Shown here piece by piece: positions 46,487 to 54,604 of a stretch of DNA of 64,000 bases; within the stretch, counting starts at the first letter, position 1, and every line of letters starts with the position of its first letter. The DNA comes from UBA1858 sp045106935 (lineage in GTDB: Bacteria; Pseudomonadota; Gammaproteobacteria; UBA4575). Under the pieces are notes generated by a model. The model made no database searches. It saw only the letters and a list, made by a program, of their open reading frames with translations, and had not been told where the DNA came from. A program made the position numbers and the translations under genes. The stretch covers positions 37,605-101,604 of the forward strand of contig JBGCFN010000005.1 of the NCBI GenBank assembly GCA_045106935.1, given 5' to 3'.

Positions 46487-47641
46487 TTAATACCGCAATG
46501 TCTTTTCTGTGTTAATGCTGGCAGAGGCGATTGTCTCAGCTATTCGTGTACCGGCCTGGCCATTGCCATACAAGGGGTTAGATGGATACTTGCCATGTTT
46601 GATTTGAGCAAGTAGCGCGGTTTTTATTTCTTCACGGTTGTAATTAACGTCTATTACATTTGCTCCGCGATCTCTGCCATTTTGGCGACTACCAATATTG
46701 ACGGATGGTGCGCCAATGAATGTGCTTTCACGTATACCTACACTTGAGTTGCCGACGATGCACTGACTACGGTTTAGCAATTGAATGAAATTTTCTGGTG
46801 GTAAGTTTTTTACAAAGTGTATGTGGTTTGTTTTATTGTTTTCTCTAAATGCGCGAATGCCTTTAGAAGTGCCATCTGAACCGGCATCAACATTTGGCCA
46901 AAACCAAAGAGTGGGTATCTGACATTCTTGAATGGCTGTCAATGTTTGTTCTATATGTAGGCGTGCCTGTTTGTATTCTGTTGTAACTGGATGCTGCATG
47001 ACAATAATATAAGGCTTGGAAAGGTCGACATTGGCACCTACACCACCGAGTTGTTTTGCGACATGATCAAGACTTTCATCTTGGTTCTCACATGCTTGCA
47101 TCGCTAAGTCAATTGAAGGGCAGCCAGTATTATAAACTCGTTCTGGGTCTTCACCCATTTTAATGACACGCTTTTGAGCCTGCTCACTTGAGACGCAGTG
47201 GATATCAGCCAGTTTGGTGATGGCGTGTCTAACTTTTTCATCAATTGAGCCGGTGACTTCGCCACCTTGAATATGAACTAAAGGAATGTGCATATAACTG
47301 GCTGCAATCGCCGTTGCCATAGTTTCAAACCGGTCAGCAATTGTGACTACAAAATCGGGCGCTAAATTGTCAAAAACGGTGGCCAGCTCTGTGACTCCAA
47401 GACCTGTAGATTTTGCAGAAGTGACAGGATTTTCACCTTCAAGAATCATATAGACGCGACGATCTATATGAAAACCTTCATTTTCGATGACTTTGTCAGC
47501 GCTGCCATATCTATCTAATAGGGCAGAGGCAGCAACCACCAGTTGTAATTCTAAATCTTTATGTTCACGTACAGCGTGTAGTAAAGAACGAATTCTGGCA
47601 TAGCTGGGTCTTGCTGTAATGACGACACAAACTTTACGCAC
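46487..47641 (-). CDS. neuC: UDP-GlcNAc 2-epimerase (hydrolysing), NeuC-type
   Basis: 384 residues, typical size. Hallmarks: TARPSYARIRSLLHAV, VTIADRFETMATAIAASYMHIPLVHIQGGEVTGSIDEKVRHAITKLADIH, and GNSSVGIRESTFIGAPSVNIGSRQNGR. Converts UDP-GlcNAc to ManNAc and UDP. LegG, for legionaminic acid, is closely related, but no LegB/LegC/LegH or Pse genes are near, which favours ManNAc for Neu5Ac. 5 bp after neuB. Confidence 0.9.
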   Translation of the reverse strand: MRKVCVVITARPSYARIRSLLHAVREHKDLELQLVVAASALLDRYGSADKVIENEGFHIDRRVYMILEGENPVTSAKSTGLGVTELATVFDNLAPDFVVTIADRFETMATAIAASYMHIPLVHIQGGEVTGSIDEKVRHAITKLADIHCVSSEQAQKRVIKMGEDPERVYNTGCPSIDLAMQACENQDESLDHVAKQLGGVGANVDLSKPYIIVMQHPVTTEYKQARLHIEQTLTAIQECQIPTLWFWPNVDAGSDGTSKGIRAFRENNKTNHIHFVKNLPPENFIQLLNRSQCIVGNSSVGIRESTFIGAPSVNIGSRQNGRDRGANVIDVNYNREEIKTALLAQIKHGKYPSNPLYGNGQAGTRIAETIASASINTEKTLRY

Positions 47642-47646
47642 TTATA

Positions 47647-48693
47647 TCACTCCACATTTTCTAATTGGATCATCGTGTTAATGTCAATGTCATGCTTTGC
47701 TTTTTTGCCTAAGATATTGTCAATTCTATTGGCTGGAATACCAGTGCCAGGCTTCTTGGTTGTTATTTTATCGGGAGTAATAATCTCACCAGCCTTGATA
47801 AGCGTACTTGAGTAAAGGCTTTTCATAAATATTTTGCGTAAAGGTTCTGCTTCTGTGTCTGCAGATGACTTGTCGACTGGGTGGTTCATGACCGTTTCAA
47901 TAAAACGAATTCCTTCTATTAAAGATTTGAGTTCTTGTGTAGTAATGGAGGCAATGACATCGGGCCCAAACATTTCACGGCTCAAGGTAATATGAACTTC
48001 TAAAACTTGTATGCCTTGTGAAGCAGCAGCTAATCCAGAATAAATTGTGCCAGAGTGATCAGATAAGCCTACAGCACAACGATAGTTTGATCTGAATTGA
48101 TTAATTACATTAATACCTAGTCTTTCGGGACTACATGGATACTGAGAAGTACATTGAAGTAATGCTAATGGGTTGCCTGCTTTTTGAACGTGGTTGACTG
48201 CTTCAGAAATTTCCTCAGTCACACTTAATCCAGTAGATAATATAATGGGTTTATTTGTCGCTAGGACGCAATCAAGTAGGGGAGTATTGGTAATTTCACC
48301 CGAAGCAATTTTCCATGAGCCTACCCCAATATTTTCTAAAAGTTCTACGGCTTTATTTGAGAATGGTGAGCTTAAAAAATGTAGCCCGACATCATCGGCA
48401 TGACGCTTAAGTTCTTGCCATTGCGGAACTGTAAACTCCATGCGCTTCCAATAATCCATGCGTGATTCATCTTGATAACTGAATTTAGTACGCCACGGCT
48501 CGGCTGAAGTACTTTCTTCCTCGGCAATGTGTGTTTGAAATTTAATTGCATCGGCACCAGCATTAGCAGCTGCATCTATATGAGCATGTGCAACGCCAAG
48601 ACTGCCATCATGATTTTGAGCAACCTCAGCAATAATTGCACAAGATGCATTATTTGTGGGAGTGTCCAACCAGGTTTGAGTTTTCTCGGTCAT
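47647..48693 (-). CDS. neuB: N-acetylneuraminate synthase
   Basis: 348 residues: TIM barrel (AEVAQNHDGSLGVAHAHIDAAANAGADAIKFQTH, SSPFSNKAVELL, GLSDHSGTIYSGLAA) followed by a C-terminal SAF antifreeze-like domain (about 285-348, GEIITPDKITTKKPGTGIP). Condenses ManNAc with phosphoenolpyruvate to Neu5Ac; NeuB homologues can also make legionaminic or pseudaminic acid. It begins 40 bp after the serine palmitoyltransferase stop on the same strand, which joins the two pathways. Confidence 0.93.
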   Translation of the reverse strand: MTEKTQTWLDTPTNNASCAIIAEVAQNHDGSLGVAHAHIDAAANAGADAIKFQTHIAEEESTSAEPWRTKFSYQDESRMDYWKRMEFTVPQWQELKRHADDVGLHFLSSPFSNKAVELLENIGVGSWKIASGEITNTPLLDCVLATNKPIILSTGLSVTEEISEAVNHVQKAGNPLALLQCTSQYPCSPERLGINVINQFRSNYRCAVGLSDHSGTIYSGLAAASQGIQVLEVHITLSREMFGPDVIASITTQELKSLIEGIRFIETVMNHPVDKSSADTEAEPLRKIFMKSLYSSTLIKAGEIITPDKITTKKPGTGIPANRIDNILGKKAKHDIDINTMIQLENVE

Positions 48694-48733
48694 GAATGAA
48701 TTGCTTGCTATAAGACAGATAATTATAGAAGAG

Positions 48734-49933
48734 TTAAGCGAGCTGCTCAGTTAGTGCGGGCGATTGGAAACTAGCAAATGCATCTAATACAACATCAAGT
48801 TGCGCGCTTGTGTGTGCAGCACTGACACTGCAACGCAATAAACACTTCCTGTTAGGAGTGGCTGGTGGCATAACTAGATTAACGTAGATGCCACGATCAA
48901 ATAACTTTTTCCATAAACCTAAGGCGTCAGCTCGTTCGCCTACATTCACTGCAATGACAGGGCTAACCTCGGGGCTTAGTTCGTAACCCATAGACTTTAG
49001 CCCGCTATATAAGCGATTGGCATTTTCCCATAATTGTTCGCGTAATTTTGGGTTATTTTTGATAATTCCCAGTGCTGCTCTGGTGGACGCAATCGTGCCG
49101 GGTGAGGGAGATGCTGTGAAAATATAAGGGCGACTTGTGTAACGTATCACTTCTAGCTCAGGGTGTTGGCTTACGCAATAGCCACCAATGCCGGCTAAAC
49201 TTTTGCTAAAGGTGCCTGTAATAAAATCGACATGCGCTTCGACATCACACTCTTGAGATAAACCACGCCCGCTTTCACCAAGTACACCTAGAGAGTGAGC
49301 TTCATCTACAAGAAGTAGTGCGTCATATTTCTGCTTCACTGTGACTATTTCTTTTAAATTCCCACGGTCACCAAGCATGCTGTAGATGCCTTCAACAATA
49401 ATTAGTGTTTTTGATGCTTTGTCTCCTAATCGACGCAAACGCTTATCGAGATCTTCAGCATTATTATGTCTGAAGTGGATAATATCGGCGCCACTTAATT
49501 TGCAGCCATCGTAAATAGAGGCATGACAATGTTCATCAAGCATGATGGTGTCACCTTTACTGACTAACGCAGATATCATACCTAGATTGGCGGTATAACC
49601 GGTTGAAAAAACAATAGAATGGTCAACACCATAAAACGCAGCTAATTCTTGTTCGAGTTCTTGGTGACCGGCATATGAACCATTGGCGAGCCTAGAACCT
49701 GTGGTTCCTGTGCCGTAAGTGCGAGTCGCTTGATGATTGGCATTAATGCATTGATTGTCGAAGGTCAGTCCAAGATAGTTATTTGTCCCAACTAAAATTG
49801 TTCTTCTGCCTTTAACACTGCCCTCAGTTGCAGAGTACAGATGCTCGATCACTGCGCCAAGAGGTGCCATGGATTCTGTGTCTGTCGTGGTATGTTGCTG
49901 AGTGAATTCTTGAAGGCGGTTTAGCAGGCTCAT
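48734..49933 (-). CDS. spt: Serine palmitoyltransferase (alpha-oxoamine synthase)
   Basis: 399 residues, fold type I PLP enzyme. PLP lysine is Lys244 in TGTFSKSLAGIGGY; DEAH at 210-213 and LDEHCHASIYDG hold cofactor residues. SPT-specific stretches near the C-terminus, RPYIFTAS, GIYVNLVMPPATP and LLRCS (Arg367), closely resemble Sphingomonas SPT as I recall it and differ from 8-amino-7-oxononanoate synthase. It condenses serine with a fatty acyl thioester to 3-ketosphinganine. The ACP encoded 17 bp upstream may carry the acyl group. Confidence 0.9.
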   Translation of the reverse strand: MSLLNRLQEFTQQHTTTDTESMAPLGAVIEHLYSATEGSVKGRRTILVGTNNYLGLTFDNQCINANHQATRTYGTGTTGSRLANGSYAGHQELEQELAAFYGVDHSIVFSTGYTANLGMISALVSKGDTIMLDEHCHASIYDGCKLSGADIIHFRHNNAEDLDKRLRRLGDKASKTLIIVEGIYSMLGDRGNLKEIVTVKQKYDALLLVDEAHSLGVLGESGRGLSQECDVEAHVDFITGTFSKSLAGIGGYCVSQHPELEVIRYTSRPYIFTASPSPGTIASTRAALGIIKNNPKLREQLWENANRLYSGLKSMGYELSPEVSPVIAVNVGERADALGLWKKLFDRGIYVNLVMPPATPNRKCLLRCSVSAAHTSAQLDVVLDAFASFQSPALTEQLA

Positions 49934-49950
49934 TGGTAGTATTGGGGCAA

Positions 49951-50199
49951 TTATTGATTTTTTAGTTTTGAAATTTCTATTGCTAAATCATGCACAGTAT
50001 TAACATCAGGCAGTGAATTAAGGGGAATGGAAATATCAAAATGATCTTCAAGCTCCATCATTAATTCCATCACCATCACTGAATCTAGTTCTAGATCTCT
50101 CATTAAGTGTTGAGTTTCAGTTATTTCTACGTCTTGTTTAATAAACTCACTTAGAAGTTTGATAACGTCGCTTAAAATAGCGTCTGCATCTTTAGTCAT
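49951..50199 (-). CDS. Acyl carrier protein of the sphingolipid unit
   Basis: 82 residues of ACP fold. The phosphopantetheine serine is Ser40 in LELDSVMVMELMMELEDHF. It lies between the SDR and SPT genes, with 14- and 17-bp gaps, as in other bacterial ceramide loci, so it probably supplies acyl groups loaded by the acyl-AMP ligase to SPT and not to general fatty acid synthesis. Confidence 0.92.
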   Translation of the reverse strand: MTKDADAILSDVIKLLSEFIKQDVEITETQHLMRDLELDSVMVMELMMELEDHFDISIPLNSLPDVNTVHDLAIEISKLKNQ

Positions 50200-50213
50200 G
50201 AATATGCATTGGT

Positions 50214-51137
50214 CTAATTAACATCATTGTTAGAGTATAAAGTGCCAAGTCCGAATTTTAAATCCACTTTAGACTGCCAGTCCTTTGAATTTGATGCATT
50301 CTTTGAAACCCAGTTAAGGTACAGCAACTCCCTTACTTTACCTGGTGTCAACATCGGGGAGTAATTTAATATCTTAGAGAATAGCACATTAGAGTGCGCT
50401 ATAAGCGATAGTAAGGTATTTGGTAGACGGATAATTCTAATTTTCCTGCAGAAAAATTCCTCACATATACGCTTAATTTCCTGCCAACTATATTGATTGC
50501 CATCATCGGGCTCAATAGTGAGTTTTGGCTCTGATGCCGGATCTAATTGATTGATTATTAGCTGGCTTAAATCGCTGACATGTATGAGTGAAAATTGCTG
50601 CTTTGCTGATCCGGGTACCCAAAGTATCCCTCGTTTCATCCAATCAAAGATGGGTTTTAGTTCGTTATCGCCCGGCCCATAAACCGCGGGAGGACGAATA
50701 ATTGTCCATCTAGTTAACTGGCTTTGTTTTAATGCTAATTCGCTTTCGTATTTACTATTGGCGTAATCTGAAATGGTAGGTTCGCGTGCAGATAATGAAG
50801 AGATTAGAACGAATTTGCAGTCACGCGTTTGACGGCAGGCTGAGAGAATATTTTCGGTGCCAGTAACATTATCGTGAATAAATGGTGCTGCACTGGCGCC
50901 TCGGACTCTTCCTGCGCAGTGAATAACATAATCAGCATTAGCAGTGAGTTGGCTAAGAGAGTCATGGTTATGCAGATCTCCCACGATGATTTCGATATTT
51001 GGATGATCAATGATTGTGGTTTTGCTAGATCGAACAAGAATTTTTATACGATAATTATTGGCTAACAATAATTTTAAAATATGTGAACCAATAAATCCCG
51101 TGCTACCAGTGATGGCAACCACACTAGTATTGGTCAT
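50214..51137 (-). CDS. CerR-like NAD(P)-dependent SDR (ceramide/3-ketosphinganine reductase candidate)
   Basis: 307 residues, extended SDR: ITGSTGFIGSHILKLLL at the N-terminus, VIHCAGRVRG, and catalytic YANSK (Tyr-X3-Lys), then RPPAVYGPGD. In Caulobacter an enzyme of this type (CerR) reduces the 3-keto group of the sphingoid backbone after N-acylation. Same order relative to SPT, ACP and acyl ligase supports the same role here. Sugar-nucleotide epimerase activity cannot be excluded by sequence alone. Confidence 0.8.
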   Translation of the reverse strand: MTNTSVVAITGSTGFIGSHILKLLLANNYRIKILVRSSKTTIIDHPNIEIIVGDLHNHDSLSQLTANADYVIHCAGRVRGASAAPFIHDNVTGTENILSACRQTRDCKFVLISSLSAREPTISDYANSKYESELALKQSQLTRWTIIRPPAVYGPGDNELKPIFDWMKRGILWVPGSAKQQFSLIHVSDLSQLIINQLDPASEPKLTIEPDDGNQYSWQEIKRICEEFFCRKIRIIRLPNTLLSLIAHSNVLFSKILNYSPMLTPGKVRELLYLNWVSKNASNSKDWQSKVDLKFGLGTLYSNNDVN

Positions 51138-51191
51138 GATGAATATTACAAATAAGGTTGAACACTAGAGGCATGTCGACATGCCTGTTTT

Positions 51192-52961
51192 TTAGATAGC
51201 GGTTTTTACTTGAGCGCTAGCATCAGAGATAAATGCTTCAGTTAGACTGTTTTGTTCCATGTAGTCACGTCTAGCAGCTGATCTAGATAACTTGCCAGAT
51301 GATGTTCTAGGCAATGTATGAGGTGGGACTAATTTAATAAAGCAGCGTACACCAATCTCGTCCAGAATAGCTGTCTCAACACGCTGAATAATATCGGCAC
51401 GATTGTTTTCGTCTCGTTCGCGACACTGCATCACAAGAACTACTGTAGATTCACTATTAAAGCCTGGTGCAGAAAAAGCCAGTGCATCACCCGTACGAAT
51501 TTCAGGTTGCTGTTCAGCGAGGTGTTCGATGTCTTGTGGCCAAATGTTTCGACCATTGATGATAATTAAATCTTTTTCACGACCAGTGATGAAAACTCGT
51601 CCATCAACTAGGAATCCAATATCACCTGTATTTAGCCAGCCATCACGCAGTGAGTTTTCTGTTTCTTCACTATTGTCAAAATAATGAGACATAACGCTAG
51701 GACCTTGAACATAGATGACGCCAACTTCGCGTTCGGCAAGGCGCTTACCCTCTTTATTGCGTATCTCAATCTCATGATCAGGCAGTGATGGGCCACAATC
51801 GACAAACTTTGCTTGACGGTGATTGGGGTGATCAGAACTAATAGCGGCAGCAATGTTATTTTCTGCTAATTGCTCTCCGTCTACCGTCTCAATCGTAATT
51901 GGTTTGTCTAATGAGGCAAAACTAATGGCGAGAGAACATTCGGCCATGCCGTAACATGGCAAAAAAGCAGTGTCTTTGAATCCACACTTACTGAGCAGTT
52001 TTGAAAATTTCTCGAGTGGCTCAGGGCGAATTGTCTCAGCACCAATCCCAGCAATTCTCCAATGACTGAGGTCATAATCTAGATTCTTGCTTTCACGTAA
52101 TCGCCTTTCGACCAACTCATAGCCAAATGGAGGGCTAAATGTGATGGTTGCTTTATTCTTAGACATGATTTCTAGCCATCTTCTCGGACGCATTGCGAAA
52201 TCACGCGTATCTAAGTAATCAACGGATGTTTGAGAGGCAATAGGTGACAGCACAAGGCCGACTAGGCCCATATCATGATAAAACGGTAGCCATGAAATCG
52301 CACGGTCATCAGCGTTGATTTTAATGCCGTTAGAAATGATTCTAGCAAGATTGCTGAGCACAGCTTTTTGTTCAATAACTACGCCGCGGGGGAATTTGGT
52401 ACTGCCAGAGGTGAACTGTATATAAGCGGTGTCTTCTGGCTTTGCATCATACAGCTCAATACTAGCGTCTGCGACATGATCAGAAAAGCTCTCAATATCA
52501 CCGACAAACTTCATATCAATGTCTTTACAGGCTTCATTGACAAGGGGTAATACGGATTCTGGGGCAAAAACAGCCGTGGCATGAGCGCTAATCAGCAAAT
52601 CACGTGTCTTTCGGACATAACCGGCTCGACTACCCAGTTGTATAGGCACGGGCACAGGAGCGGGAATTAGGCCTGCATATTGGCAAGCAAAGAAGCCGCG
52701 TAAAAAATTAGGATGGGTCTCTGCCACAATCACCACGCGATCACCGTGCTTGAAATCCATTGCAATTAATTTTCTGGCTAAGTCTTTTGCCTCTTGGGCC
52801 AATTGCGAGTAGGGGACCGATTGAAGTAACTGAGCACGGCTGCCATAAAAATTGGAGCCGGTTACGCCCTGCGCAGCATAATCGAGTGTCTCGGCTAGAT
52901 TGCTGAAATTGGCAGGTCTTAGTGGGATATTATTATTAGTTGGCGTAGCACTGGCAGTCAT
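51192..52961 (-). CDS. Fatty acyl-AMP ligase / acyl-ACP synthetase
   Basis: 589 residues, ANL superfamily of the FAAL branch: A3 motif YIQFTSGSTKFPRGV, WLPFYHDMGLVG, YGMAECSLAI, GWLNTGDIGFLVDGRVFITGREKDLIIINGRNIWPQDIE, and C-terminal Lys in LPRTSSGKLSRS. It activates a fatty acid and passes it to an ACP. First gene of the long minus-strand run. The 305 bp before it (52962-53266) hold no ORF. Confidence 0.9.
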   Translation of the reverse strand: MTASATPTNNNIPLRPANFSNLAETLDYAAQGVTGSNFYGSRAQLLQSVPYSQLAQEAKDLARKLIAMDFKHGDRVVIVAETHPNFLRGFFACQYAGLIPAPVPVPIQLGSRAGYVRKTRDLLISAHATAVFAPESVLPLVNEACKDIDMKFVGDIESFSDHVADASIELYDAKPEDTAYIQFTSGSTKFPRGVVIEQKAVLSNLARIISNGIKINADDRAISWLPFYHDMGLVGLVLSPIASQTSVDYLDTRDFAMRPRRWLEIMSKNKATITFSPPFGYELVERRLRESKNLDYDLSHWRIAGIGAETIRPEPLEKFSKLLSKCGFKDTAFLPCYGMAECSLAISFASLDKPITIETVDGEQLAENNIAAAISSDHPNHRQAKFVDCGPSLPDHEIEIRNKEGKRLAEREVGVIYVQGPSVMSHYFDNSEETENSLRDGWLNTGDIGFLVDGRVFITGREKDLIIINGRNIWPQDIEHLAEQQPEIRTGDALAFSAPGFNSESTVVLVMQCRERDENNRADIIQRVETAILDEIGVRCFIKLVPPHTLPRTSSGKLSRSAARRDYMEQNSLTEAFISDASAQVKTAI

Positions 52962-53266
52962 GTTGTAGTTTGATTCCTAAAATTACAATATTATCAATTA
53001 CTTATATTTTGTTATGTGCCAACTATCTTATTATTATTATGTGTTTTAGATGAGCGAACTTGCTAATTTATTTAAATATTCAAGACTTATTACTATGAAC
53101 TCACTCTAAAACCATAACTTTTAAAGTATTTTGTTCAGAGTTTCAAGTTTTTCTCTTATTTAGTTGATGCTATCTGACTATGATTACAACGTGATTGTTC
53201 CCTAAAGTTTTAATACTAAAGTACTAACTGTAGTGATGTCTGGTATTAATGGTTAACGTAAATTAA
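52962..53266. other. 305-bp non-coding gap before the ceramide/sialic acid run
   Basis: Very AT-rich, no ORF. On the minus strand TTGGCA occurs at 53022-53017 and GATAAT at 52995-52990, but they are 21 bp apart, so this is not a convincing sigma70 promoter. TTGGCAC also starts like a sigma54 -24 element, but no TTGC follows at the right distance. No terminator recognised for the HIT gene. Confidence 0.5.
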
Positions 53267-53701
53267 TTAGTGACTTACCCATTGAATTTTTAGATGTTCA
53301 AGTAATGTACTTTTCTGAGTCATATTTAGCGGGATTTGACTGCTTAAATCGGGAGGTCCAGGCCATTTATTGTCCTCAATAGTCATCGCCAATGCTTGAC
53401 GAGGGGTACTATACCTAGGAATTACATGAAAATGAACATGTGGATCAACCATCATAAGCATTAAGTAGTTGATTTTATCATAACTAAAACAATTGGTTAA
53501 GCTCAGTTCGATATCTTTTGTAATAGTTGACAATTCTGCTAATGCAGCACTAGAAAGGTTGCCAAAAGCATGTTCATCACTGTGACTAGCCAGTATTAAA
53601 GACCCTAACGTCACTTGTTCAGGGCGCAATAACACACTCCAGTATTGATAACTTTTGATTACTGAGTCAGGGAAGCCGAATTTTATAAGCGTGTCATTCA
53701 T
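53267..53701 (-). CDS. HIT family protein
   Basis: 144 residues with the histidine triad HVHFHVIPRYS near residues 88-98 and the usual preceding helix. HIT proteins are nucleotide hydrolases or transferases acting on dinucleoside polyphosphates or AMP adducts. The 305-bp gap separates it from the acyl ligase gene, so it may be independent, though a role in clearing nucleotidyl intermediates is thinkable. Confidence 0.85.
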   Translation of the reverse strand: MNDTLIKFGFPDSVIKSYQYWSVLLRPEQVTLGSLILASHSDEHAFGNLSSAALAELSTITKDIELSLTNCFSYDKINYLMLMMVDPHVHFHVIPRYSTPRQALAMTIEDNKWPGPPDLSSQIPLNMTQKSTLLEHLKIQWVSH

Positions 53702-53846
53702 TGTTTATTATCGTATGCCAGCAGGTGCGCAAGGCTTGTTTGTCGGTGGTATTCGGTCGAACAAAAGGCTTGATTGGTTTAGTGCCAAGATGCTGATTAT
53801 AATTGGCAGACGGCGATTAATGAACTCAAATTTTTTAGGTAGTTGA

Positions 53847-54575
53847 ATGAATGTAATAAGTCTTTTTTGGGCAGGGAAAAAATATCATCTTGAGGATATG
53901 ACTTTCTCTGATTTGGTAAAAGCATATATGCAATATCCAGCAATTCAGGTTTATTTCATGATTGCGCTAACGGCAATAATCGCTATTTCTTTTCAGGGCT
54001 TATGGTCAGTAGCCCATATATGGATAGCAATTATTGTTGCATTTATATATCCGCTAATTTGGTATTTATTGCACCGCTATGTTTTACATAGCCAGTTTCT
54101 ATATCGGTCTGCCAAATTTGCCAAAATGTGGAAGCGGATCCATTTTGATCATCACAGCGATCCAAATGATTTGCGAGTGTTGTTTGGTGCATTGCATACC
54201 ACATTACCAACAGTGGCTATCTGCACAATGCCCATTGGTGCGTTAATTGATGGTTGGGTCGGAAGTATTGTTGCAATTGCGGCAGGTGTCGTTGTGACCA
54301 TGTTCTACGAGTTTTGTCATTGTATTCAGCATTTGCATTACACACCAAGTATTAAGTTTTTTAAAACAATTAAGCGGTTTCATCTATTGCATCATTTTCG
54401 AAATGAGCACGGTAATTATGGGATCACTAATTATTTTTGGGATAAATTATTTGGTACTTACTATGACAAAGATGATAAATGGGAGAAAAGCCCTACTGTA
54501 TTTAATTTGGGCTACGATGATGATCAAGCAGAAAAATATCCTTGGGTTGCAGAACTGACTAAGTCTGCTAAATAA
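53847..54575 (+). CDS. Fatty acid / sphingoid hydroxylase (sterol desaturase superfamily)
   Basis: 242 residues, about four membrane helices and a di-iron histidine set: HRYVLH, HFDHHSDP, HCIQHLH and HLLHHFRNEHGNYGI. This matches fatty acid 2-hydroxylase / sphingolipid hydroxylase-type enzymes. Position beside the ceramide synthase candidate suggests it hydroxylates the acyl chain or sphingoid base. The exact carbon cannot be told from sequence. Confidence 0.88.
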   Translation: MNVISLFWAGKKYHLEDMTFSDLVKAYMQYPAIQVYFMIALTAIIAISFQGLWSVAHIWIAIIVAFIYPLIWYLLHRYVLHSQFLYRSAKFAKMWKRIHFDHHSDPNDLRVLFGALHTTLPTVAICTMPIGALIDGWVGSIVAIAAGVVVTMFYEFCHCIQHLHYTPSIKFFKTIKRFHLLHHFRNEHGNYGITNYFWDKLFGTYYDKDDKWEKSPTVFNLGYDDDQAEKYPWVAELTKSAK

Positions 54576-54604
54576 ATTTTATTAGAACTTATTCATAGTA
54601 ATAC

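Noticed and set aside
46487..48693. NeuB/NeuC as legionaminic or pseudaminic acid enzymes
   Set aside because: The families overlap, but no LegB/C/H or PseB/C/G/H genes occur here, while a CMAH-like gene does; Neu5Ac is the simpler reading, though not proven.
48734..49933. The PLP enzyme as 8-amino-7-oxononanoate synthase or 2-amino-3-ketobutyrate CoA ligase
   Set aside because: No biotin or threonine genes are near; the RPYIFTAS and VNLVMPPATP stretches and the ACP, SDR and ligase neighbours fit SPT better.
53655..53846. 63-codon open frame between the HIT and hydroxylase genes
   Set aside because: It overlaps the HIT gene on the other strand, lacks a ribosome site and has no family-like sequence; most likely a chance frame.
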